A stretch of DNA of 64,000 bases, from contig NW_025931987.1 in assembly GCF_000764305.2 (NCBI RefSeq), forward strand, positions 1 to 64,000, read 5' to 3'. The notes below the pieces were generated by a model that had not been told where the DNA came from, searched no databases, and worked only from the letters and a program-made list of their open reading frames with translations. The stretch comes from Hyalella azteca (lineage: Eukaryota; Arthropoda; Malacostraca; Amphipoda; Hyalellidae). Both the position numbers and the translations under genes were made by a program. This document shows, piece by piece, positions 53,306-64,000 of the stretch (position 1 is its first letter; each line of letters starts with the position of its first letter).

Positions 53306-53885
53306 TTGCCAGTCTCCGCCGACGATGAACCCGAAGCTGGAGGCGGGATTGAGGACAAATCGGACTGCGGAGGTCTTTTATTTTCCCATAACTATCATCA
53401 AAACAATATCGGTGAGAACGTATTTTGTTGCTATCACGTTCTATACATTTTTTCACAATTGCCATGATAGTAGATTTGTCTTAACACGTAAATTGCGGAG
53501 AGGTGGAAAATTCGTCATATCAAGTAGGTACTTTCTCTAATTTTTAGATGAGGATGCGGTTGACAACAAGAAGTAAGGAAAATGCTATTCAAAAATCATT
53601 AGGTACAGCCTAGAGATAAATGATAAAAGAAGCAAAAAAGAAATGATAGCTGGAATGTAAAGCAATAATAATGAGACGTAATTTAAAAAATCGCGTCAAG
53701 CAATAATACGGAAGAGGCGAGTAGACGCTAGTGTGAGGCTCACATGCTGAGGCTGAGGCCAGCAAAGAGGCTCATGCTGAGGCTGAGGCCGTCAAAGAGG
53801 CTCATGCTGAGGCTGAGGCCAGCAAAGAGGCTCATGCTGGGGCTGAGGCCAGCAAAATGGCTCATGCTGAGGCTGAGGCCAGCCG
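53306..53885. repeat. Minisatellite complex, second higher-order copy
   Basis: Repeats the layout of 52530-53172: tgccagtctccgc..., ggaggcgggattgaggacaaa, ggaggtcttttattttccc, then a 30-bp array at 53740-53882. The higher-order period is about 780 bases. Confidence 0.85.
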
Positions 53886-55315
53886 TACGTGCAGCGCTAA
53901 CGAGGCGCTTCCCGGTGTGCCATGAAGCTGAAGAGGCCACGCAATGTTTCAAGTGTTTCCGCTCCAATTCAAGCTTGTTCGCAGAATTTGATACGCGTGA
54001 GTTCAAGATCAAATCCCCCATAACTGCTAAACTTCAAGCTTCGCATGAAATAAGAATTCTTGCATGTATATATGATTCCGAGTATGCAGCGAAGATTTAG
54101 ATGGGTTTTAGGCGTATTTATATCACGGCAGGTTGTAAGATAATTCTAAGTTCTGTAGAAATATCATCAATTAGTTTGCATATCCCAAAGCTTTGTTCAA
54201 AAAGTTCGCAATAGTGCAAATTCTTTCATTCACAAACCGTTTCTTGGTTTATCAATGAAACCTTGGTTAAAGAATGCAATCTTATATTCTATCATTTTTA
54301 ACGAATTCGAATAAGTAGCGTAGGGAGCTCACATCATATATAGCAATTCAATTTATCGTCTCAGACAAAAATGTGCAAAGCCAGCGAAATAAAGGCGTGC
54401 GATGCCTTGTATTTCCTACCGAGCATTTCTTTTGTAATGAACACATGCAGTATATTACGTCCGATTGAGGACACCGCGTACCGAGGAGACAGCAAGCTGC
54501 TCTGTCGTCAGCAGCCCAGATTATTTTCATCGAAAAAATAAACAAAACAACGTAAAGCAGACAAGTGGAACGGGGCCGATATATGTGTACGAATGCTTGA
54601 ATGATCGTAAACAGTTTAGCGGCGCGTGTGAAGTTGTATCCTTAACCTACCGATACCTTACAGATAGCAGCAAAAGCCAGCCATATTCCTGTATAGACTT
54701 GTACAGATTTCCTATAGGCTTGCGATAAATTCCTATATAGACTTAATCCTTAAATTCCTATATAGACTCAATTCCACATATGATAATTATTTGTTGCGCG
54801 TGTGAAGGTGTATCCTTAACATACCGATACCTTACCTGAGATTTTAACTTTGATACGTCGTAGACAAACGATCACTGCTTGAGCTATGATGTGTACTTAC
54901 GATCACAGGAATCAGTGTGTGGCATAGCGCTTATCAATAAAATTACATTATAACATAAGACTGAAAGTATTTTCATCTGTTTTTACACTCCTTAAATTTT
55001 GACCACAATTACAAGTTTTGTATAGTCTAATTCCCGCTCGTTCATAATATTAACGACGAAAATTTCAGGTCCACAACAAAGACGAGAAACGCGAGCTCAA
55101 GTGTTGTGATGTGCCACGATTAGGTGAAATGTGTGCCAATAAATTTTCCAACGTTCCACTTATGCAATTGCTTGGCTTCATTTAGAACCTAGAAAAGAAC
55201 ACTGTTATGCATTGATGTTTGAGTGACATCGATTTAGATGCACTTGAGTGGTTACGACCATCGCAGGTGCAGCGAACAATGGATGCCTTGGATGGTGCTT
55301 TACTACTGAATGTAC
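53886..55315. other. Intergenic DNA after the minisatellite complex
   Basis: No gene identified. Open frames run from the 30-bp array into 53886-54100 on both strands without a known domain. Confidence 0.3.
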
Positions 55316-55317
55316 GA

Positions 55318-55690
55318 TGTTGTAATCATTATTGGGAAGCATGTTGTAATCATGTTGTAATCATGTTGTAATCATCATTCGGAAGCATGTTGTAATCATG
55401 TTGCAATCATGTTGTAATCATCATTCGGAAGCATGTTGTAATCATGTTACAATCATGTTGTAATCATCATTGGGAAGCATGTTGTAATCATGTTACAATC
55501 ATGTTGTAATCATCATTGGGAAGCATGTTGTAATCATGTTGCAATCATGTTGTAATCATCATTCGGAAGCATGTTGTAATCATGTTGAAATCATCATTGG
55601 AAGCATGTTGTAATCATGTTGTAATCATGTTGTAATCATCATGGAAGCATCTTGTAATCATGTTGTAATCATCATTGGAAGCCATGATAG
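55318..55690. repeat. Minisatellite of gcatgttgtaatcatgttg units
   Basis: About seven ~60-bp higher-order units built from 15-18 bp words (catgttgtaatcat, catgttgcaatcat, catcattcggaag). Confidence 0.9.
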
Positions 55691-56269
55691 AATGATCAGT
55701 TCAAATAAACGAATGGTCATTTTAGGACAACTAGTTCATGCTGTTTCTTTGAGTGCGTACGTTGAGTTATCAACGTGTCTGACAGCTCGCGCAATGTATA
55801 TCACATGATAATATCTTCAAGTGTGACACCGAAGTTTATTGTGTAATAAACTGTGCTCAATTAAGACTGTTTGTACGATGTTTTAGGGTAAATATAATGT
55901 AATCTCGTTTATAAGATTCAAATCATGATCATATACTCCATATGTCGAATATATCTTTGATACATTAAAACATCCATGTACTATTAAATACCAGAGGAGA
56001 CTTGAAACATTCAAATAAAAAACTATGAATAGAGAAAATGAAAACTTTTTGTTGAAAAATGTTGACACGAACTCTAAAACATGATAATTTCTTCAAATGA
56101 AGCTAGTGTATTGGCATAAATTTCAACATCAATATTCATGTGCTGTGAGCCTATGTTCACTTATTCAAACTTAATATTCATATATAGTTTATGATAAAAT
56201 CTGATCTAAAGCATCAAATATTTCTTCAATTTCTAGTTTCTAATGGATATGCTGCAATTGATTAAGCCT

Positions 56270-56500
56270 AACACAGAGGCGGCGATCCATCGTGGCCTGG
56301 GACTGCTACGTCCGCAACAAATACCAAGGATACCCTGCAACACTACCAGCGGCGAGAAGCAAGCAACAGCATTCAGGTGAACAGCAAATCAGGTGGCCCA
56401 AATGAGGGCGGATGAACGATAATCAGAGGCGGCGATCCATCGTGGCCTGGGACTTCTATGTCCCAAACAAGTACCAAGGATACCAAGATTACCAAGGATA
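56270..56500. repeat. ~150-bp spaced direct repeat
   Basis: cagaggcggcgatccatcgtggcctgggact occurs at about 56274 and 56424, followed in both by a taccaaggatacc segment. Confidence 0.8.
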
Positions 56501-57119
56501 CAGGTTCATTACAGCGTTTTGGGACTCAGTGAGGCTTCCTTGTTGGCCCTGCGTCGCGGCAGGACTCTTGCGTGATGCGGGACGCTAGAACAAGAAGCCC
56601 ATTCATCGCCTTATCCCCGAGAAACAGACGCGGTGTAGGCACGAGTACCCACATCAACAACGAGCACGTATACACAAACTCAACATTAATAGCGCGAATA
56701 TACAGGCAAATTACATGTTCCTAATGAAATCAAAGTCCCGCTCGCAATTTATTCGCTTAAGTTACTTCACTTGAAATTAAAACCGTAGAGCCATGATTGC
56801 AAGCCAACTGCTACTGTAATTATTTGTGTGCGGCACAGATGTTTGCTCTAAAAACAACGTTCATTAAGCTGTTATGTTATATAAGCGTGACTCATGCGCC
56901 GATTATGGTATTATTGAGCAACGCTTTACAGACCGTTAGTTTCCAATGAATGCGTGAGCACGAATCGCTTTAATCACGAGGAAGAAACCAAATAAAAGGG
57001 CTCTATGGCAGTGAATCTTTAATGATCGAGTAGGTAATAAGTTGCTAGGTGTTGTGCTTCGAAGTTTTGGTTTAATAATGAATGGTTTCCGTTCAATAAT
57101 GAATTAGCAAATGAATCAT

Positions 57120-57550
57120 AATATTATGAATGACACAGCGCTGTAACACCTCAAGTCGTTCTGTAAATCAGGGAGGACACGAAGCTGTAACACCTCAAGT
57201 CGTTCTGTAAGACACGAAGCTGTAACACGACATGTTCTGTAAGTCAGGGAGGACACGACGCTGTAACACGACATGTTTTGTAAGTCAGGGAGGACACGAA
57301 GCTGTAGCGCTGTAACACGACATGTTCTGTAAGTCAGGGAGGACACGGCGCTGTAACACGACATGTTCTGTAAGTCAGGGAGGACACGGCGCTGTAACAC
57401 GACATGTTCTGTAAGTCAGGGAGGACACGACGCTGTAACACGACATGTTCTGTAAGTCAGGGAGGACATGACGCTGTATCACGACATGTTCTGTAAGTCA
57501 GGGAAGACACGGCGCTGTAACACCACAAGTCGTTCTGTAAGTCAGGCGAA
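57120..57550. repeat. 41-bp minisatellite
   Basis: About ten units of cgctgtaacacgacatgttc + tgtaagtcagggaggacacg. Confidence 0.95.
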
Positions 57551-57559
57551 GCTCGCAAT

Positions 57560-58550
57560 AAATGCTCTTTTGGAGGCACATCACGAATTGATTGTTAGCT
57601 CAGCTCTGACGGCTTTGACATACTTAATCCGCTATTATTTATTGCAATGCAATTCCTACCTGAATAGTTCAGTATTCGGGCAGTGAAGGATAGCTTCTAT
57701 AGCAGCGGAAATGAGAAGTAGAGGAAGTTCCTTCGCTCTGAAGTACGGCACTCAGCGAGAGTCGAACACTGTGACCATTCATCGAGAGGTGTGGGGGTCA
57801 TGGGTGGGGTGATGAGAGCAATAATTAATTAAGGGTTTAATAGAGTACCGATTTAATGTAAAACAACGCAAATGCTGAATTCGGACACATGATTGGCCGC
57901 ACAATAGGAAAATATAGTGAGGATTAATTGCATGCGATTTCGTGATAAAGTATTAAAATGTTGATTTTTCTAACATGAGCGTTCTTCCAACTTTTATCCG
58001 CGAATTTGCCAAAAAAATTTAATCATGTTGACAGCATGATGCAAAATTTGCCCAAAATTAATGCAATAATACTGGGTCAAATGTGGATTATAGGTCATCC
58101 TATGCAGTTTCTATGGACAACATTGAATTTTATATAAAATTATATAAAATTGTCAACAAACTTGAGTTTGCCCAATATTTTTTCAACTTTCGAACAATAC
58201 GCATTCCCGTTACAAAATGGTAAATAATCTCAATTTATAAGCATACATCTAGCATTGCGGTCTTAAATGTAAGTGAATTGAGTTCCTTTCTTATAAATAA
58301 ATAATTTCTGTGAATGAATTGCGGTCATTGCGATCCTTTATTATAAATATTGCAAGATCCCCACAAAACAAATGAGTGCACAGAATCCAAGTATCGATGC
58401 ACTTTTTGCTCTTTATTAAGTTCTTGACTCAGTCAGGGCTCGTGTTGTGGGTAAGAAAGTGGACAATGTGATCCATTAATTTTACTGAGTGTCATCCGCC
58501 CCTCTGAGCGCTCATGCCTCGAGGTGAGGGCCCGCCGAGGTCTGCTGCTC
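57560..58550. other. AT-rich DNA, nothing recognised
   Basis: No ORF, element or array could be supported. Confidence 0.4.
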
Positions 58551-58554
58551 GTCC

Positions 58555-58556
58555 TC

Positions 58557-58637
<81 letters not shown>

Positions 58638-58672
58638 TAATAATAATAATAACAATAATAATAATAATAATA
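58555..58672. repeat. (AAT)n microsatellite
   Basis: About 38 trinucleotide units with a few AAC interruptions. It generates poly-Ile, poly-Leu and similar spurious frames. Confidence 0.97.
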
Positions 58673-58814
58673 AAAAGAGAAGGGAAGTGTAAGGAATCCT
58701 ACCTACATAATAACTTAACCCCACAACTGAGACCTGCAGTCAGACACCGCGAGCTCAACGGTGGGGCGCTCAGGAACAATCCCCCTATAGGAACGCGAAA
58801 TCCCATAGGACTTC

Positions 58815-58848
58815 TGACGAGCACAGACACACGTCAGAAGTCCCCCCT
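58815..58848. repeat. Small hairpin
   Basis: ggacttctgacg and cgtcagaagtcc, 12-bp perfect arms separated by about 12 bases. Confidence 0.6.
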
Positions 58849-58869
58849 GAGGGGGAAATTGCAAGAAGA

Positions 58870-60835
58870 AGTTGTTGAGAAAATATGGGTGTAAAATAAA
58901 AGAACTTATAAAAAAACATGAGAATAAAGCTAATGCTATCATGAAAAGATCCAGCACAACAATATGAAAACAATGAGCGCGGGAAGATTTCAAAAATGGC
59001 TGACATTTTGTAGGAAATTTATGCGGGCTTCACTTAACTCTGAAAAAGCCGACGGCTTTATCGTTTGTTTGGTTTTCACCCGAAGATGCGTTGCGGATTT
59101 TGGAAATCGAAAATGTGATTTTTGCGGACTTGTGACATAGTTTGGTCACAAGTAAATAGTGTTATAAACAAGCTATTTGCTAATCGCAGTTTCAATACAG
59201 AGATATACACATATAATGGAACAAAGATAGAAGAACAAGTCAATATTTATGAGCACCAAATTGTTTAATATTGTAGTCAGAGAGGGATCTGATCTGTCGG
59301 TCGTACAACTGTGGTACTGGGCAAATTCTCTTTACTTAACAAAAACATCTCCAAAATCAGTAATTTAAGATGAGAATGTTTAATTAATTGACCGTGTCTT
59401 CAACGTGCTGCGTTACTATCTAGCATTTCAAAGCAAAGAACTACACTTAAAATCTAGGATCATAAATAGAAATGTTGTTTTCGGAAGATAAATTTAAAAT
59501 CAGACCATTACGAGTACAGCGCACGGAACGAAAGCCTTCTGGACACGCTGTCATTGATCTTAAATTCAATTATCTTCTTTACATTGAGACTCCATCTTAA
59601 TATTGGCACAGCTGCTTTTAGTTCAAAGAATGGCACTGCGACCTCATATGTGAGGTGACATATTATGATGCAGACAGTCGTATGATACAGAGCGTATAGA
59701 AACCCTTGTTAATTGATGCGTAGAAACGTCACATTGAACACGCAGCATGGACCCATGCATGTTAAATAAGATTAAGCACTTCTGAGATCTTTGGCTCTGT
59801 ATTCAGAGCACACGAATATATAGCGTGGAAATTAGTGAAGCAACTTCTGGACAAACACGAGAAAGTATTTCCGAGTAATTTTACGTCGAGCGCAATTCAA
59901 CGTCTGATGCAATCGAGCTATTCGACGACTGATGGGTGAAATCATGGGTTTCCAATTCAACTATGGGTGAAATGGTATTAGAATGTATCACCATAAACGA
60001 AAAATGAAAGTCTTGAGTTATGCGAAATGTCTGCTTGTTTTGGCCAGGTTTTAACCGAAAATAAACTAGCTGAAAAAAAGAAAACGTCACCCACCGCGGC
60101 ATTTTTAAATTGTAATTGCAAGAGAAAGCAATCATTCAATGCCTTCATCCTGTTCACATTTCGGTGTGGCTGTAGGCATGCAATGATCAATTCTGTCAAG
60201 CGACCTCACACATTTCGAGCTTGACAGTTGATGAACGGGCTAGTGACTGCAGCCCAATTTCCGGTACATAAATAGTAGTGATTGAGACGACACATGGAAC
60301 CGTCCGATCAGCTGTCGGTCACGTGAGACGTCAGATGTCAGGGACAAGTATTGCAAGGAGTGGATATGATACGATTATTAACAGGGTTTTAGCCAGTTAT
60401 TAATGGTCAAATCTCTTGTTAATAATTGGTTCCGATGATCGTCGATAAAATCTTACATACATGAATGATTTGAAAAATATATTAGGAAAAATGTCAGCTT
60501 GTCAGCGTCGTTATGTCTAAACCTGAATACTGTTGCGTTCTTAACTGAAATAAAAAGGATTACAAGTTGACAACCAAGTTTAATTGATATTTTAATTTGT
60601 TCGGTGGAGATAACAATTATCAAATTGTGCATATATCTAGCAGTATTTGTCATCAAAAGATACAAAATGAAAATAATTATAGAAAGTATTGTAGCGCTGA
60701 TAAAACAAAATACACTGAAATGTAGTCCACGCTGACGGTTGGCCTGTGATATGAGCTCTCAATGATAACAATACCAAAAATAATAATAACATCCGTTGGC
60801 AAACTCTGTTATAGATTTTCTAGTTTATTACAAGA
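58870..60835. other. AT-rich DNA, nothing recognised
   Basis: No gene-like signals. Confidence 0.4.
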
Positions 60836-60837
60836 AG

Positions 60838-61085
60838 TAGTAGAAACAAGAAAGATAGCAGGAACAAGTATTAACACAACAGTAGAATTAAAAAAAAGAT
60901 AACAGGAACAAGTATAAACACAAAAGTAGTACTAACAAGAAAGATCGCAGGAATAAGTATTAAGTAGTGTGTATACACAGTTCTGTGTATACACAGAAGT
61001 AGTATTAAGAAGAAAGATAGCAGGAATAAGTATAAACACAAAAGTAGTAATAACAAGAAATATAGCAGGAAAAACAGCAAAGACA
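60838..61085. repeat. ~50-bp degenerate tandem repeat
   Basis: Five units of aacaagaaagatagcaggaa + caagtattaacacaaaagtagta, one interrupted by the palindrome tgtgtatacacag...ctgtgtatacacag at about 60969-60998. Confidence 0.85.
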
Positions 61086-61215
61086 TCAGCACCAACATGG
61101 GGAACAACAACCCTGCCAGCTTCCCTAAGAGCGTCCAAGTATAAACAAAACGCGCGTCAAGACGCCACGTAGACCGCAACGCCGCTCGCTTGAGGTGCCT
61201 TGGCAAGCGCTAACT
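61060..61215 (-). CDS. Candidate transmembrane exon, unidentified
   Basis: On the minus strand, after a possible acceptor ccatcag at about 61216, the frame reads RAALRSTWRLDARFVYTWTL then LGKLAGLLFPMLVLMSLLFF before running into the minisatellite. A basic/aromatic lead into a hydrophobic segment with a central Pro resembles a receptor TM segment, but the family is not recognised and the tail is repeat-derived. Confidence 0.2.
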
Positions 61216-61219
61216 GATG

Positions 61220-63780
61220 GCCGGTGTGTTTAGGAGGCACTGCTGAGTTTCTGTGGTCCTTTGATCTGGGGAAATGTTAGAGAAAATCAGTTGAATGGAT
61301 TGTTCAAATGTTCAAATTGTTGAATGTATTGTTCAAATTGTTGAATGTATTGTTCACGTCAAATAACTGAACAAGTTAGTGATATTTTTTGCTATTCGTT
61401 TGGCCATTAGACCAAAGTTAAGAATTGACTAAATGCAGAATAATGAATACCAAGACGTCGCAAAAAAACAGCGCCTTCAAAAGAAAATTAATTCCAAACT
61501 GAAAATAATTTCATTGAAAAAGGGCAATGATTTTCCATCTTCACAAGGTTAATCGATAATAAATAATTTCTCAGGTATGAAGAATATAGTTTGACACGTG
61601 AGAGGCCTTCAGAAGAATCGCTATCGGCCGTCAAAACTCACTCTTAATAGATACACACGACCAGCGATCTTGACCTGAATAAAGCAGCGTCTGCCATTGA
61701 GATGTAAATGCACATCAACATCGCATGCCTGTCACCTCGGAATCGTGGGACACAACCTGGCGTTGATTGAGGAAATTCATATCATGAATGCCCTTCACGG
61801 ATGAGCCGTTGAAGCAATCTCTACATTTTTCCGATGCTATCTATGTAGCATTGCTGTAGCATCTATCCAATGCTATGTACATACATGCAGTCATGTTAGA
61901 TATGAACGAATTAGACGCCAACGACGATCGCAAATCTAAAAATCCCACAATGATACATGATCCACGTCATGCTCTATAAATTCCACAATGCTACATGACC
62001 CATTTTATGCATGAAAGGTGGCAAACAACTTATCCACCTCCTACATGAAACCTCGTCTCCCTATGGAATCGAAACAGCTATGCAAAGCGGTTCATCGTAT
62101 CACCATTTGCTGGACTGTCGGTTGAATAAATCTTGCCGTGTGTGTTGGTTAGTCCACTAATTTTGTAGCCAAGATGAAGTTCATGTTCATCAGGGTTCAT
62201 CAGGGTTTAGTTCATCAGGGCTTAGCCTGGCCATTGAGAAGTATGTATGGTTATTGCAACTTGAAATTATATTCACAAGTAACCGTGCAAAAATTGTTTA
62301 GAAGATATTCATTGAGGAACTAAAAGTCACTCCTTTCCGTATGAGCTTTAGTATAAAACTAAAATTTCTTCGGTTAAATTCTTTCATGTTTTCATGCGAG
62401 TGGGAAGAACGACGGATGTTATGGAACACCTTGATTAGATAATTTTGTACGCGCGAACCACCGTAGCACAGGCACCCTACAATGATAGTATTGTAGTTTA
62501 GGTGAACACTAAATAAAGAGCGTTAAATGAACATTTAGAACTTCAAATGAACATTTAACCTCGACTCCTGTCATGGAATTAAAATTGCATTTATCATACC
62601 TTCTGCTAAGTCATGATATAGTTAAACACACACTGCAGTTAACGCCCCGTTCTTTCAACATCAAATTTCATGTTGATATCCATAGCTTCTTATAAAAGTA
62701 CTACAAATAAAAGAATATGAATTGGTTAGAATGAGGTTTCCAAGGATTAAAGAGCTTGTCAAAACACATTGATCAATTCACAAAAGATGTTCGTCATCTT
62801 TCGAACAAAATATCAATTATTCTCTAAATAGGCAAGGGAATTGTGCGTTTATATATGTATGTATACGGGATCCACACCCCAGATAGAAGAAATTTTAAAT
62901 TAAAAAAATTAATGACTATTGACTAGATGTCATTTAGGTCACGGAAGGTTATAGAGTCCCAGAGTCCCAGAAAGTGGGTCGAACGAGGTATATTTTAGAG
63001 TACCCTGTCACCTGCGTTACGCTAAGACCTTTCATTGCCGAGCGAGAAGCTCCTTGGCAGCTGATTAAGGTAAGTATATGTATGATCAAAAGATAAGTAA
63101 ATTAGTTGCATATGAACGTATATGAACGAACCCAGAGACCTCAGCACTACATGATATCTGCAGTTTACGGTACACTTCCCTGAACGTCTATTTTCGTCTT
63201 TAACGTCTAATTTCGTCTATGAAATACACACTTCAATAAAAAGTAAGAACATGCATCAATAAAAATTGTCACTGACCATATGGAGACCAAATAAAAATAG
63301 ATTCCTGCGTAAAACCTTTCCTCGGCAAAAGACGTCAAAAGAAATTTAAGAGTTCTCAGAAGCGCGTATGATATACGGCGCTGAGCGTATCGGCTTCGTT
63401 CTACGGACGTCTAATAGCCAGTCAGGCGCATGATCATGAAATTTGACGGTAATCTGTTGAAACCTATGGAAATATTTGAAGCCATAGAACGCTAGAATTG
63501 TTCGTTCTCAATCTGATCTTTTTGATTGATTTTTCTCATCGCGAAAAATTTTTCCAGTCACATGATGCACCAAAAATATAAAAATAAATGTGTAAAAACT
63601 AATTTACGATAATTAATTTCGATAATTTTGGTACTTGTATTTCCTCACCTTCTTATCCACTTTAAAGTGCCACAGGAAGCGTTTTACCTCATTCATAATG
63701 AAGTTACCATTGATACGCATGAATAAATTAAAACTATCATGACAATATCCCCAAAATTGATTAATTTTCCCCCGAGGGTA
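61220..63780. other. AT-rich DNA, nothing firmly recognised
   Basis: Short direct repeats (gttcatcagggtt at about 62190; ttgttgaatgtattgttca at about 61320) only. Confidence 0.4.
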
Positions 63781-63784
63781 CTCA

Positions 63785-63885
63785 AGGGTAAGGTCATGCG
63801 ATACAAACCTGTAACGGGAATTGATCCCGTAAAACTGTACTTAACACTTGCGCAACAGTTCATAGTCGTGAGTGACACTTTCAAA
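63785..63885 (-). repeat. Possible tRNA-derived SINE fragment
   Basis: Minus strand ttgcgcaagtgttaagtaca resembles an A box and gggatcaattcccg a B box about 25 bases later. The cloverleaf is incomplete. Confidence 0.35.
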
Positions 63886-64000
63886 TTTCAATCGAAGTAA
63901 TATTATTATTATCAAGTTTACAGTTTATTATTACTATTATTTAGTTATTATAGATTATTATATTATTACTATTTAGTTATTAGTTAGTTATAGAGCTTCC

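Noticed and set aside
52908..54100. Repetitive ORFs (SLFAGLSLSM-like, RLRPAKRLML-like)
   Set aside because: Generated by a 30-bp minisatellite that is open in several frames; listed only as a curiosity.
58512..58894. Poly-Ile/Leu membrane-like ORFs on both strands
   Set aside because: Direct translation of the (AAT)n microsatellite.

Overview
This is nuclear DNA from an animal, almost certainly an arthropod and by inference a malacostracan crustacean, possibly an amphipod. Genes are split by GT-AG introns (one is GC-AG), much of the DNA is minisatellite, and there are Penelope, mariner-like, hAT-like, foldback and tRNA-derived elements. Bacterial features (operons, ribosome binding sites, CRISPR) are absent.

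Four genes can be read. (1) The 3' end of a four-finger C2H2 zinc finger gene, + strand, exons at 251-381, 710-831 and 1291-1938; its third finger is split by a GC-AG intron. (2) A complete four-exon LAMTOR5 (Ragulator/HBXIP) gene, + strand, 13654-16943. It has exons of only 35-121 bases and was assembled here from splice phases. (3) A complete cytosolic HSP90 gene, + strand, 22417-24719, with one coding intron, a C-terminal MEEVD, and a six-unit heat shock element about 1.4 kb upstream. (4) A large GPR161-like class A GPCR on the - strand, 39333 down to 26570, with about nine exons and about 1,500 residues. Its TM2 and TM3 are joined by an extracellular loop of about 480 residues, and its third intracellular loop has about 340.

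The most striking shared pattern is that short tandem duplications repeatedly copy splice-site-bearing segments: exon 3 of LAMTOR5, and in the GPCR the donors of exons 1, 3 and 4 and the acceptor of exon 7. In the TM5 exon the 42-base unit keeps frame, so alternative donors could add 14 or 28 residues.

From 39.4 kb to the right end I identify no gene. The region is a mosaic of minisatellites, SINEs and kilobase duplications, with a few exon-like islands I cannot name.

The assembly has visible flaws: single-N joins at 8576, 21462, 31099 and 50191; a Nextera mate-pair junction adapter at 31161-31198 inside the GPCR gene; and near-identical 1.7-kb and 0.5-kb blocks on both sides of the N at 50191 that look like uncollapsed haplotypes. 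Frame and phase breaks in the GPCR should be read in that light.
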